A DNA stretch of 64,000 bases, taken from assembly GCF_000699445.3 (NCBI RefSeq), contig NC_067201.1, positions 16,361,501 to 16,425,500 on the forward strand. Direction: 5' to 3'. Positions 11,840-23,075 of the stretch are shown here, one piece after another. The stretch comes from Schistosoma haematobium (Eukaryota > Platyhelminthes > Trematoda > Strigeidida > Schistosomatidae). The notes beneath the pieces are model-generated. The model did not search any database. It worked only from the letters and a program-made list of their open reading frames with translations, and was not told the DNA's origin. Position 1 is the stretch's first letter, and each line of letters begins with the position of its first letter. The position numbers and the translations under genes were made by a program.

Positions 11840-11984
11840 GACTACTTACTGAGTAGTTTGAATGATCTCATAAGCCTAATGATTCTTTGTAGATAATATT
11901 ACTATCAATATACCATAATTCACATGGATTCATTTACATTAAGCTATGATGTAAATACAGTGATACGATAGAAGGTGGGAAAAG

Positions 11985-12438
11985 TCAGCTTTCCCACTCG
12001 AAACGCTTTCACATACAATTGCTGCCAGTGAAGTCTTATTCACTGCCTTTTCGCGGCATTACTGTTATTTACGAAATTGAGAGGACGAAAAGTGAATACA
12101 TGGTGCTTTAGCCGGATTGGTGGATACGGAGAGTTCACCTAGGAGAGTTGGAAAACTCTGATTCCAAACTAATGGTGCACATGGGCCCTAGTATCGTGGA
12201 GGAACAAATGGCGTACGAATCAGTTATCGGTCACCGGCTACCATGGGACTGCATCTCCTTACGTCACTCCACTGACTTGTGGATCAGAGCTTTAGGTCGA
12301 AGGCTCAGGGTGTGGCCTCCTCAGAAAATCATCTGCTACGGTTTCGGCACCCGGACAGTATCTCAGCCCTCACACAAATCTAATGATCTATGTGTCTCAT
12401 TGTACCAGTGTTTATGTTCAAATAAACAAATAAAATAA
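11985..12438 (+). mobile_element. LINE-like retroposon 3' end, TAAA-tailed (copy 2)
   Basis: This is a full-length match to the family at 1615-2042. A 96-codon open stretch (12148-12435) spans it (…HRLPWDCISLRHSTDLWIRA…), and the same reading is partly kept in the minus-strand copy at 39005-39555, so it may be decayed coding sequence or chance. The tail is AAATAAACAAATAAAATAAA at 12419-12438. Confidence 0.7.
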
Positions 12439-12534
12439 AATGATGTAATCTACAGTAATAACTTACGAAAAGTCTGATAATCAATTATTACCAATGATGT
12501 ATTTGTGATAGCTCAGTAATTATAAAAATCTCTA

Positions 12535-12705
12535 TATTATATAAGAGAACAATATTCTTTTTAGTTAGATCGTTATCAGGCTTTACTCTAATATATAATA
12601 ATACTTAGATGCACGTTTGAAATTATTGAACCGATCAAGTCACATTCTAAGACAATGATAACAGTCGAATAGATTACATAAATAAACATAATAAGTAAAA
12701 AGTAC
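12535..12705 (-). repeat. Single arm of the foldback element at 30889-31417
   Basis: ATAAGAGAACAATATTC, TTAGATCGTTATCAGGCTTT, ACTCTAATATATAATAATAC and CATAATAAGTAAAAAGTACA follow the left arm in order, with mutations in the CTGATGA block (CTGATAA). No partner arm is visible nearby. Confidence 0.6.
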
Positions 12706-13327
12706 AAATTATTAGTGTGATAACTAGTGTACTAGTTATAAGAAGAATAATAAAGGCTTGAATCAATGTGCCATTATAGAAAGTAGGTCAGTAACTTGAA
12801 AAATAGACACAGAAATAGCAATCATTAAAAATTATAAAATTGCATAATAAGGAGTGTTCAGATAATTGGATGGTGAAACGTACATTTGGAATATATTGCA
12901 AACAAAATTGTTCACTTATATATATGGATAAGTAGAAATTAGAATTTCTGACGTTTTGTGGCTTGGCATACACTATTTCTTCAAATAAATAGTCGAATCA
13001 AATCGACATAATGATTATTCCAATTATAAAGAAAGGCTAGTAACCTAGATGTTTCGTTTATAATTAAATAATACTTCCCTTAACAGAAAGGAAAGCCTGA
13101 CTACTTATCCAACTTCAGTGGTTTACTCAAACAACCATATGTAATTCTATACATTTCTTATACTATTAATACACGTATACACACAAATTGTAATTCTGGT
13201 TCTTTACACGGTGACCAACACTAACATGACATTCACATAATCAAGCCTACTTTGATTCTGATTAGACAAAATACTCTGCCTCTTTTTCTAAATTATTTAA
13301 ACTTGTGTTAATTTTTATTCACTGATT

Positions 13328-13385
13328 TATTTCTTCTGAAGAAGTGACTTACACTAAGTCATGAAACATCAAAAATTCTCATTTT
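13328..13385 (+). ncRNA. Hammerhead-like motif of Penelope-element style
   Basis: CTGAAGA (a CTGANGA core), an extra A, a stem GTGACTTA/TAAGTCAT closed by CAC, then GAAAC and ATC. Stem III would be the minimal A-CA-T seen in Penelope-type ribozymes. Stem I (TTTCTT with AAAAATT) is weak. It could be chance or a decayed ribozyme. Confidence 0.45.
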
Positions 13386-13480
13386 TCCTCATTGGGACAT
13401 CAGAAATATATCATTATTTTCTTATTAACATCCTATACAATGTTCAGTTCATGTGAAGTGATCAAGTCTAACGTTGTTAA

Positions 13481-13482
<2 letters not shown>

Positions 13483-13539
<57 letters not shown>
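13483..13539. repeat. (AT)n microsatellite
   Basis: About 28 AT units. Confidence 0.98.
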
Positions 13540-13542
<3 letters not shown>

Positions 13543-14914
13543 TATTTAGAAATTCATGGAATTTCTTGTTCCTTTAACTTATTTTATGTTGTTAACTGAT
13601 GAAGATATAACCATGTTGATGATTTTGATGGCATCACCGTCAAAAAGGGTAGTAGTAGTAGATGGATAGTAAATGTGATATTGAAACACCTTGGAAAACC
13701 TCCATTAGCCAATGAATCTCTGTCTTATCTTTGTTATTCACATGTACAGTGAAAATTAAGTATTATATATTGAACAATAAATAACTTAAGTGATTTTCTT
13801 GTACAGTTGTAACTTCTGGTTTTAACGGTTTACTATTATCTTGTCTTTCGCAATCTTTTAAAATCTTAACAATAAACCTATTTATTCTTATTTTTGTGAA
13901 CGAGAATTCAGGTAGGACAAACTAATTTATTGTTTCATTCAAAATTACAATTTCGTAAATTATGTAAACCATACAACAAATGATTCATTTGTAAATCTTC
14001 TATCAATTTTCCGTTACATTCTTCATCATTCTTCCAATTCTCAACCCCTTTAATATTTCCCTTTCTGTTTACTTCAAGTCGATCTTCTCAATCTTCATTT
14101 GACAGGAATTCAACTTATACTTAGTATTACATCCTACTTATAACTGTCGGTATAAGTAGTCTTATTAACATGTTTTCTTATATTTTTCAAGTCTATCCTT
14201 TTTATTCATTTTCTCTGACATTCTTCATTAAATTTTCATCAATCTCTTGTAAAAATTACATTTTCAATGTTCCTGGTTAAAATGATAACTTGTGTATACT
14301 TCCTATATATATATGTATTGTATTTTCTGATATTTGCTTACAATAGTGCAGTTTCAAGGTTGAAATTATCGAGATATTAATCTTTCCACTGTATTCATCT
14401 ATTCTTATTTTTCTTATGAATTTGTATCATGTCTCAACGATTATTGTCGGCTTATGTTATGTAGTCTGTTTTAAATGTTATAGAATATATTGTAACTATA
14501 ACATTTACACACATAGACATGTACTGAATAGGGAACAATGATAACATGTATTGTATTTTAGAATAGTTTAGTTTTTTTTCTTTTTCTTTGTAACGAGAAA
14601 ATCGAAATGTATTGGATTCTTTGAAAAATTGCTTTTCTAAAAAGGAAGAATAGTAATGACAAGGGTTTTAAACTTCTTGTTTTTTGATATTTGGGATTAC
14701 AAATGATCAATCGTTGTTACTTTATGTGAATCGTCGGTGATTCATCCTAGTATAGCTTTCTATCATAATGTTGTGAGTAGGTTAGTATGTGGTTAGCTCT
14801 GAAATTAGAAAGTATTCTCTTTGTCCTATTATTAATATCTCTATACCTGCTGGGCAAGTTAGCAGCTAAATAGGCACAGTAAATCATTGGATAATGTATT
14901 AACATTTTTAAGGG

Positions 14915-14970
14915 AGGTTACTGGATTCGAATCCTATTGTGAATGTCAACCCTGAGATGTAGCTCTGTTT
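14915..14970 (+). mobile_element. Possible family A promoter fragment
   Basis: GTTACTGGATTCGAATCCTA followed by TGAATGTCAACCCTGAGATG parallels the B-box and linker of family A. No ribozyme follows. Confidence 0.4.
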
Positions 14971-15786
14971 GGTCGATAAGTTTCAAATGTGACAATAAAC
15001 ATGCTTAATACATATTAAATATATCAAGAAGATCGGTTGCTCAACGTTATGTTTACATCATTTCAATCGCTGATCAAGATTCTCCATTGTGTTATAAAGG
15101 AAGTCAATTCATTTTTGTCAAGTTCTCACAAGAGAAATGTATACTGATAAAAACCACAAAGGATTGAAACTACTTAGAATTTAAAGTCTCATTGGGTCGA
15201 AATTATCCAATGAACCGCATTTCAGTAATGAATATTTTGCAATATGAATTAATCTTTAACTAGTATCACTGATAAGATATGATAAGTAATTTTATAGTTT
15301 CCATCTCTAGTTGACTAAAAATAGAAATGTAAAATTTTGGATATCAGTTCAGGGGTCCAATAATTAAGCTCTAAAATCATTTTCAGCAGGTCCTTAGCTT
15401 AATCCACGGTGAAATTCTATATATTCAGTATTAAAGAATCCCAGTACTTTGACGAAGTAGCTATCTATCACAAAACCATTAGTTGGATAATAAACAATTA
15501 ATATCGAGTTTTTGTTTACTTTTGACATCTTCATAACTGAACAAAATAATCAACAGTATGTTCAGCATTCATCGATAACCGATTATAGACAATAAAGGGT
15601 AAGGTTCAATGTTCAAATGACACTTTGTTTATTTTGTTAACCTCAATATGAATACTAATCAAGATAACTAATCTTTTGAAAAGATACTTTCCTTATTTGT
15701 AAGACAATATTTCATATTTTGTAAGCTTGTTATATTTAATTGAAGTATAGATTATAGTCATGAAGAACTCTAGATCCAACAGTTTA

Positions 15787-16262
15787 GTTTTAAGATAGAG
15801 ATTGAAATCAGCCATCGTGAAAAGCTATTATGCTTCTCGATTGGTTGTGATTCAAAAGTCTAATCCTATGATTCTAAATAGATCTAGACAATTCATTAAT
15901 GATTACGTCACATCCCATTGTATTTACCAATTTACATGTTTGTGTGGACATACATACATAGGGAGGAGTGATCGAATAATCCAATCAAGGGTCAGTGAAC
16001 ATGTGCCTAGATGGCTTCAAAATCAATGTGTGTCAAATGATCCGATCAATGTGGGAGTTAGAAAACCAGGTCCATCGATAGCGAAACTTATAATTGAAAC
16101 GGGGCACAAAATTGACATTAATACAGTTTTTGGAACGTTGTAGAAAAACTGTCAAGGATGAATTTTCAAGTTTATTGAAGCCTTGGCTATTCGTAAATTT
16201 AAACCACCCTTATGTGTACAAAAAACAATTTGTCGTCACCTTGAATTTACCTTAAATCCTTA
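15787..16262 (+). pseudogene. Penelope-like element, C-terminal GIY-YIG endonuclease remnant
   Basis: An open frame of about 114 codons (from about 15799 to the stop at 16141) carries the Cys-rich GIY-YIG block of Penelope-like retroelements. It reads HCIYQFTCLCGHTYIG (about residues 39-54), then SDRIIQSRVSEH with the expected Arg and the Ser-Glu-His, then KLIIETGHKID. The reading continues after the stop at 16141: a FIKFIEALAI-like block and RKFKPPLCVQK, typical of the element's C-terminus, are readable to about 16262 but with further stops. In the family this domain nicks DNA for target-primed reverse transcription. No reverse transcriptase is readable upstream, so this is a 5'-truncated, dead 3' fragment. 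A hammerhead-like motif of Penelope style lies 2.4 kb upstream (13328-13385), but I cannot show that it belongs to the same insertion. Confidence 0.8.
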
Positions 16263-16307
16263 AGTCATTCTACGGCCTAAGATAACGTAACAATTTCTTA
16301 TTCCAAT

Positions 16308-16665
16308 AGTTGAAATCATGAGTCAGTTGAAGCTAGATCACCATGGAAAACCTGGAAGCACTGGACAGCCGTATGGGCCTCCTCACTAGTGCGCATACAC
16401 GATACCGTCCCCACGCGAAATTCGAACCCACGATCTATCAGTCTCGAGCGCGAGCACTTAACCATTAGACCACTGAGCTGGGCGGCATCCAACGGTGTTA
16501 ATGTCTAACTTCAATCAATCGACGAAGTTGCGCCACCGTACACCTTTGTCTTCAGTGAGTTGATATCTCACAACCGATCTGGTTGAACTCCACTATTCAC
16601 GTCTTCCCAATCGACCTCCAGGAAATGCATCTTGAAGTCAGTCACTAGTGAGCAGATGATGATTA
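16308..16665 (-). mobile_element. Family B SINE, minus strand, long leader
   Basis: Long unit including the 5' leader (mirror of GGTGTACGGTGGCGCAACTT, 16532-16551), the A-box block CCAGCTCAGTGGTCTAATGG, the B-box GGTTCGAATTTCGCG and the 3' region. In the ribozyme, bases are lost between stem II and GAAA, and the core is GTGAGGA, so it is dead. Confidence 0.72.
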
Positions 16666-16669
16666 TTAT

Positions 16670-16918
16670 CAGAAGGAGTTTTGTGAAGATTATTAGAAAT
16701 TTCAATAGTTGGAATCATGAGTCAATTGAAGCTAGACCACCATGGAGAATCTGGACTGATAGATCCAGGATCGTGTATGCACAATGCTGAGGATTGCTAT
16801 ACTAGGACGAAACGGTAGTCCAGTGCTCCCAGGTTTTCAATGGTGATCTAGCTTCAATTGACTAATGATTTGAACTACTGGAATTTCTAAAAATTTCCAC
16901 AAAACCCCTTCTGATAAT
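16670..16918. mobile_element. Family B foldback copy, 249 bp with inverted ends
   Basis: It begins TATCAGAAGGAGTTTTGTGA and ends CCACAAAACCCCTTCTGATA, with inverted arms of about 80 bp meeting near 16755. The plus half carries a hammerhead at 16781-16826 with intact CTGAGGA and GAAA. Stem II is damaged (TTGC/GGAC) and stem I is ACAATG/CAGTGC. It directly abuts the minus-strand unit at 16308-16665. Confidence 0.7.
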
Positions 16919-17451
16919 TTCTTATTTTTTCTCTCCCCTTTGTTACTTTTTTACTTGAACTTTCATTTAATTGACCTTTATTAATTTTCATATAAAATGC
17001 CCTAACAATTATATGTGTGTGACCAGATTGTTCGAAATTTAGAGCGCAAATACATCACATTTTTCAGACCAACTCCATCTTCTCATTGTTCTATCGACAT
17101 CTATAAAAAGGACTAATTGCTTTAATATTATTTAATTAAGATTTAACTTAATAGAAATTTCATATTATTTATAAATGAACATTTACATTGTCTTTTTGTT
17201 TGTTTATCTATTTATTGATCGATTGGAAAGAAAAAGAACTTTCTTCTCTATTTCCAAATTGTTTCCTGACTAAGTTACTTATTTAATTTCCGTTTCTAAA
17301 TTTGTCTACAATCTAAAATATATAGTTCTCTTATTTTCATGTTCATCAATTTATTTCAATATTGTCTGACATACTATGATTCCATAGTATAAGTAAATTG
17401 AAATCTTATAAAGACATTTCAGACTATTATAATTTTAAATTCACTTTGTAT
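16919..17451. other. No gene or repeat recognised
   Basis: T-rich non-coding DNA. Confidence 0.6.
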
Positions 17452-17670
17452 CTTCCCATTGAGGTTTAAGACTGCAATTGATCAGCCTGTTATTGGCATA
17501 TGTTCATACTGTGCGTATTGCCTCGAAATTGCCTTAATTCACAAGCTTTTATAAGCATAGATGGATAGTGGCTAGCAGTGAAATCCAGGACGCGCGTCTC
17601 ATCCTATTCGGTATTCGTCAGCTGGATGTAGCTGCATCTCAGAGTTGATATTCATTCTGGGACTCGAACC
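17452..17670 (-). mobile_element. Family A (Smα-type) unit, minus strand
   Basis: 3' region (17452-17575), hammerhead 17583-17627 and part of the promoter (GGGACTCGAACCC mirror, 17658-17670). It ends exactly where the large inverted-repeat arm begins. Confidence 0.75.
17583..17627 (-). ncRNA. Hammerhead ribozyme, family A, GAAA changed to GAGA
   Basis: Stem I ATCCAG/CTGGAT and stem III ACGCGCGT are perfect and core CTGACGA is intact. The second core strand is GAGA, an A-to-G change in the conserved GAAA, and stem II ATACC/GGAT has a mismatch. Probably inactive or very slow. Confidence 0.7.
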
Positions 17671-18244
17671 CACATATGCCAATAGCAGACTGATCCATTG
17701 CAGTCTTAAATATCAATTGGAAGATACAAACAAAATAATATCACGTGAATTTAAATTCACCCAATTACACAAGCAAGCGGCTATCAGGACTCAGTAGCTG
17801 AGTGGAAAACGCGATAGCGTTTAGAGCGAATGGTACTGGGTTCGAGTACCAGAGTGAACATCAACTCTGCGATGCAGGTACATCCAGCTGACGCGTACCA
17901 AATAGGATGAAACACTCGTCCTGGATTCCACTGCTAGCCATTATCCATCATTGCTTACAAATAGCTTGTGAATTAAGGTGATATCGAGGCATACGCACAG
18001 TATGCACACATGCCAATAACAAACTGATCAATTGCAGTCTTAAACCTCAATGGGAAGATACAAGACAAACAATACCAAGAGAAGTGTTGTTAGTTTGTAA
18101 CCATTTTTATTTATTCGCTTCACATTGAACATAAATGAAAACCTTTAATTATGTTCATTTATATTGCTGATCATTAAGGTCTAGAATTATCTGAATAACT
18201 ATTGCAAATCGGACTTTTCGAAATGTATGAAACCATGACTCCGT
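17671..18244 (+). repeat. 574-bp inverted repeat, left arm (contains a family A unit)
   Basis: Near-identical to the reverse complement of 27283-27856, with equal length. The one difference I noticed by eye is C at 17696. The arm holds a plus-strand family A unit (about 17760-18065: TAGCTGAGTGGAAAACGCG, GGGTTCGAGTACC, ribozyme, 3' end) plus about 180 bp of other sequence that also matches. Its ribozyme (17882-17926) has core CTGACGC and stem III ACACTCGT, so it is damaged. Confidence 0.9.
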
Positions 18245-20769
18245 TCTGGATTCCACTGCTAACCACTATCCATCTTTGTTTATATTATAATTTTAGATTG
18301 AAATCAGTCATATAAACAACAAATATTAAAACAACTTCTAAAAACATTCTAATGAATATAAATATACAATCTGTAATATGCTTGTTGATCATTCATTCTT
18401 TATGTACACTGATAGATAGAGTTTGTTTAACACCAAGAGAATAAATAAAAATGACGTTTGTCACTATTCACTCTTCAAGTCAATTAAAAATATTTCAGTT
18501 ATACAGATATTTCACTGTTCAAGTAGCTCGGTTGTAGAGTTTCACATTATGAAGTCGAAAGACATAACCTTGTATGCCATAAAGTATATAAATTCTTTCA
18601 AAATTGCAAATATATCTTCATCATAAATGTCGACTAACACGAAACCTATGTCCATTGTCTCTTTACCGACTACGTCCAACTGCCTGAAACTACGCACACT
18701 GAAAATTACAGGAATTCATTTAAATAAGTCAAATCTATGTAAAAGGTTGCTCAACTATTAATACATACTTGTTATTATTCACAAGAACATGTCAACGTTC
18801 AATCAAGAGTGATTTCTTGACATAATTAAATAATTTTTGCCTAAAAAAAGTTGATAATTATATTGTTATGCATAAGATATCGTTTCCTTCATGTGCCAAT
18901 CATGTCAATCAAAAAAGAGCAACTGACTGATTACATTGACAAGCAAAATATCTATCTATGTGTTGGTTGAATTAATTAAATTTGAAATAAATATAAATAT
19001 AAGCATCAATAAGATTAATTACGAAGATACCTGACATGTAGTACTAATAATAAATCTAGTATTTGTTTCAGTTTGAATTTTGTAGCACTCTATAACTAAT
19101 AATCACAGTATGTATATTTGGAATAATCTGTGATGTAATAGGTACATTAATACATTGAACACACAGAGTGTGCAATATGTCAACTTAGACTGATTAAAAT
19201 GTAGTCTTGAACATCAGCAGCAAGATAATTCAAATCCTTATTAATGATTATATAAAAGTTATACTCATTGAACAAGTCAATCATTGTCTAAACTCAAGAG
19301 TTCAGTGGGTAGTGTGTTGGGCGTACCGGATTTGAGTTCAGGTCTAAACAAGAACACTAAAATACAGGTAGATCCATCTGATGGACATTAAATAGTAGGA
19401 AATCAGATCTGGATTACACCACTAACCACAACCCGTCTATTTTAAATTTCATAATATAGCTTTTTAGAACTGGGAGTCTGCTCAAATCTCTGAATAAAAC
19501 CTGTTTTACTCATACAAATTTTGGGATAAACTTGACTGCTTTAGATTTTCATGTTAATTAAGTGTATGTTAACTATATGGTATAATTTTGCACTTGAGTG
19601 AAAAGTTTACAACTTTTTCGGAATGTTCAATATTAAACGATAGGGGTTAATAAACGGACTGATTATTAAAACGGGTTGGTGGAGATTGTTTCATTCCATA
19701 GGTTACATTACAGTTGGTAGTTTACAGCCGTTTCTTTGTGGCATGGGGATTCTCAACAATACCCATCTATTACCCTATCATGAATCCCATCCTTTTCCAT
19801 TCATTTGGTTGATGATTTTACATATTTTAGCTTAATTTGTATGAAAGAATGAATCAGAAGATGTAAATTTTACTTTATTTGCGTTTTTCATCCAGAATGC
19901 TCGGTCATATTATAGTGGACATAAGTGTTTTCACATTCACTGAATGCTTTGGATCAGTCATGATTTACACATAAGTAGGCATTTACATTACTTGAAGAGG
20001 CCTTGAAACTATTTTTTCGAGTCAGTTGTTTTATGAAACACGTACTTAGTACCTTAAAGGATCAGTCAACTGGAGTTTGCACCTTTGAAAAATCCCTTTT
20101 TTTCATTTTGTAGATAAATCTTAATAAACTAAGATTTATTTACTGTTATCCTAAGTTTCTTTATGTACAGTTAGTTTTTTCTATGGAAGATGTTTATGTA
20201 AATAAATCCTAATTGAAGGCCTTTGTTCCTTAGTTAAGTATACATCATTTATGCATATCAAAGGTTATTTGATGTAAAAATAATATTTGACAAAATAGAA
20301 AAGCATGTCCAGTCAAAAAAATATTCGGAATGAATGAAGATGTAGTGTAACTAGTTCTATAATTAAGTTGCACGTGATGCTTATCATTCTAATGCTTTTA
20401 GTTTTTCTTGGGCGAATCGTCGAATTATATACAAAACTTAAATGTGTAGGCTAATGTTATACAAGGTAATCTGTAAGTGTTTCTTTCACTATTCTTTAAA
20501 TTTGTATTTAATTACATTGGTAGAAGTAACAGGTGTTAAAGTACACTGTAGCTCATATTGTTCCGTGTAAATCAATTTTTGGTAAATGTGTAATGTATGG
20601 AATGTACACATGTATGGAGGCTGGAGTGCCATAATCTTGAAGAACACATATACCGGAAAGTATTCAGAAATTAGGGATAGATGACAGCCACATACAAAGT
20701 TACTTGATTACATATTTGCTGGGTCTAAATAAACACTTTTTAATGTTCTGATATATGTGTTGTTCATTA
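18245..20769. other. Mostly unassigned spacer inside the large inverted repeat
   Basis: 18246-18285 is a scrap of the family A 3' half starting TCTGGATTCCACTGC. The rest, except the A copy at 19305, shows nothing. Confidence 0.55.
19305..19440 (+). mobile_element. Family A, old degraded copy
   Basis: GTTCAGTGGGTAGTGTGTTG and TTTGAGTTCAGGTC represent the promoter. The ribozyme (about 19372-19414) has core CTGATGG and GAAAT, with stem I ATCCA/TGGAT still paired. The 3' part ACACCACTAACCACAACCC is diverged. Confidence 0.6.
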
Positions 20770-20865
20770 GAACGTGCTGCTGAGGTGTACCACATTAGGA
20801 CGGAAGAGACACCCAATGCTTCCGGGTTCTCAATCATGGTCTAACATTGACCGGTTCATGTTTTC
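20770..20865 (+). mobile_element. Family B, degraded ribozyme/3' fragment
   Basis: Matches ACGTGCTGCTGAGGTGTACC, TAGGACGGAAGAGACACCCA and CTTCCGGGTTCTCAATCATG to the B ribozyme and 3' part. GAAA has become GGAAG and stem III is lost. Confidence 0.55.
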
Positions 20866-20887
20866 AATGAAATCGTACATTAGTCTT

Positions 20888-21185
20888 CATCGTAATACTA
20901 GTGTGTTGTGTACTACTGATGTCGACAGATATAAGTAGTAAGTATCATCTATCGAACGTGAAATGTCCGGCAGTGGAAGGTTAAGAAGGTCAAAAGAAAG
21001 AGAGAGAGAACAAAGACTGATTGGTGTGGAAACGAAGGAACTTTGAAGTCTGAGACGATCAAATGACATTTTGCAAATGAAGTATTTATTATGTGGTTCT
21101 CATATTTTACTAAGACATTCTGTAATTTCATATTCAAATACATTCGATTGTGGCCACTTGTGTTCTCGTTCACTACACTAGGAGC
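20888..21185 (+). mobile_element. Dispersed repeat family D, copy 2
   Basis: GATATAAGTAGTAAGTATCA, AAATGTCCGGCAGTGGAAGG, TTGGTGTGGAAACGAAGGAA and TGAAGTATTTATTATGTGGT align to the other D copies. The class of this element is unknown. Confidence 0.65.
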
Positions 21186-21444
21186 AATATATTGTGTTCT
21201 GATTGTTTATGTACTAATCAGTACTTGTTCAGTAGTGACAACATTATGCCATGCATTAATGAACGTTTTCATAACTATGTTCTGTCGTTAAATCTTTTAG
21301 ATGCATTAACGCGTGATCCAATACAAATAGCAAGATGGATATAAATGTTAAGTTCACTTTCCTCTATTAATAAATAATTTCATCGGTGATTTAGTGTTTT
21401 TTTTATGTCAGTTGAGTTTATAGCAGTTAATTATTTTAAGAATC

Positions 21445-21600
21445 CAGCGAGCGGAATCGTGGTTACGCACTGCTGAGGAGTCCCACGAAACGGCCGTTCA
21501 GTGCTTCCAGATTTTCAAATGGTGGTCTAACAACAATCGGTTCATGATCACAGTTGAAAACTTAATAATCTCCACAACCCCTATACTGATCATTATTTAA
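21445..21600 (+). mobile_element. Family B fragment with 8-nt deletion in ribozyme stem II
   Basis: Plus unit from GAGCGGAATCGTGG to CCACAACCCCTATACTGAT. The hammerhead (21467-21504) is 38 nt instead of 46: CTGAGGA, then GTCCCAC directly followed by GAAA. Stem I GCACTG/CAGTGC and stem III ACGGCCGT are perfect, and the cleavage residue is U (GTT). Only the 3' strand and part of the loop of stem II are missing. Confidence 0.7.
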
Positions 21601-22519
21601 CAGTCTACTGACATGTAAATAACCTCATAATGTCTAATTCATACTTGATAAGGGACACCCATAAATGAAAGGAAAGCTACTCACCTTAATTATAAAAATT
21701 TGTTACGTCAATCGGTAGATTATATCAGACGCAGATAACCTGCTTAGAATCCATTTACTGATGTACAAAAAACGATGTCATTCATATAAGCGATCAAGAG
21801 TATAACTTAAACTAAAAGGAACTGAGCAACTACTTCGTTAATCGCATGTCACAAACTTGGTTCCGTTTATATGATGAACGCAAAGTATATTAGTGAGAGT
21901 TATAGTGATATATTTTGTATTAACATCTTCAGCATATTTATATATATATATTAAAAAGTTTTAAGTAATTTAAACTTTACTGGTTCATTGAGACATAATA
22001 AATATAAATTATCATGTTATTCTTCGAGAAGTTATAGCCATATGCTTAGATGGCGTCCCAGTCGGTAATTCTTGATGCAGGAGCTGAATAAGGAACTGAT
22101 AATTTATCGAATCGGTGGAAACATTTTGTGCTAACTCTATGGAATTTATATATTTGAAAGAATACAAAAGTAAAAACTCAAATCGTCAGAATCCCTCATG
22201 TAGTCTAAAATATCAATCTAATCACCAAATGTAGTAAGGTAAAACTAAGAATTTGCAATCAGTTCAGTTAGTTGAGTTATAAAAAGTCATTGAGATTCTT
22301 CAAATACTCTACTGTCACTGTTAGTTATCTTTTTGTGTCAACTTCCATACATTTGACACTACGTGAAAATGGAAATCGCAAACCAAAAACTCATCTCAGT
22401 CAATAGATCATGTGACAAATTCAGACGTCCAGGAATATATTATTATTACTACATGGAAGCAGACTAATGAAATTATAAATCCTTCCATATACTGGTAGTT
22501 GAGAAGCTGTAGATTATGA
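21601..22519. other. No gene or repeat recognised
   Basis: AT-rich spacer DNA. Confidence 0.6.
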
Positions 22520-22740
22520 CTTAGAACAAATTTTAAACTACTATATCACAGCATTGTAAGCAGAGATATATAGTGACTAGCAGTGGAATCCATGACGTGT
22601 GTTTGGTATTCTTTGGGACTTGTCAAATGGATGTACCTGCATCCCAGAGTTGGTGATTACTCCGGGACTCGAAGTTAGTGCTGTTAGCTCCGAATTTATG
22701 CGTAATATTATGCACTTAGCTATTGAATCCAGATAGCCAC
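22520..22740 (-). mobile_element. Family A, minus strand, degraded ribozyme
   Basis: The hammerhead position is 22588-22632 with the right length (45 nt), and stem I ATCCAT/ATGGAT has remained complementary. The core reads TTGACAA and the GAAA strand is lost (CCAAAC). Promoter remnant at 22660-22740. Confidence 0.6.
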
Positions 22741-22785
22741 TAGCTTCTGTAATGAGGTGAAGTTTAATTCATCTTGTATTGGTTG

Positions 22786-23075
22786 TTTGAAACTTCCTAT
22801 TGATGTTTAGGACTCAAATTGATCAGTCTCTTATTGGCATACGTTCATTCTATTTGAATTTCACCGATAATGCTAATAATTCACAAGCGTTGTAAACAGG
22901 GATGGGTGGTGGTTAGCTGTGAAATCCACGTGCGTCCTGGGTTCCACTGTTAACCACCATCCATCTTTGCTTACAATGCTTGTGACTTAAAGTAATATTG
23001 GGGCAATCCAAATAGGATCTACACAGCTGACAAAAGACTGAGCAATTGCAGTCATAAACGTCAATCGGATGACCC
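22786..23075. repeat. Family A 3'-half foldback centred on the ribozyme cut site
   Basis: Left arm (22786-22930) is the family A 3' half on the minus strand; the right arm (22937-23075) is the same half on the plus strand. They are separated by only TGCGTC (22931-22936). The right arm starts at CTGGGTTCC, exactly the base after GTC where a family A hammerhead cuts; the left arm starts at the equivalent point within a base or two. Confidence 0.7.

Larger units (their letters stand above)
10833..11984. other. Microsatellite-rich AT stretch
   Basis: Holds the three simple repeats listed separately and no coding signal. Confidence 0.65.
12706..15786. other. Mostly unassigned; may hide a decayed Penelope-like body
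   Basis: Apart from the hammerhead-like motif, the (AT)n and one promoter scrap, nothing readable. If the motif at 13328 and the endonuclease at 15787 belong together, the missing reverse transcriptase would lie here, but I see no RT motif. Confidence 0.5.

Noticed and set aside
13600..13650. CTGATGAAGATATAACCATG as a hammerhead core
   Set aside because: No GAAA strand or stem II follows at the right distance.
17730..17860. tRNA gene in the inverted-repeat arm
   Set aside because: Only A- and B-box similarity; it is the promoter of a family A SINE.
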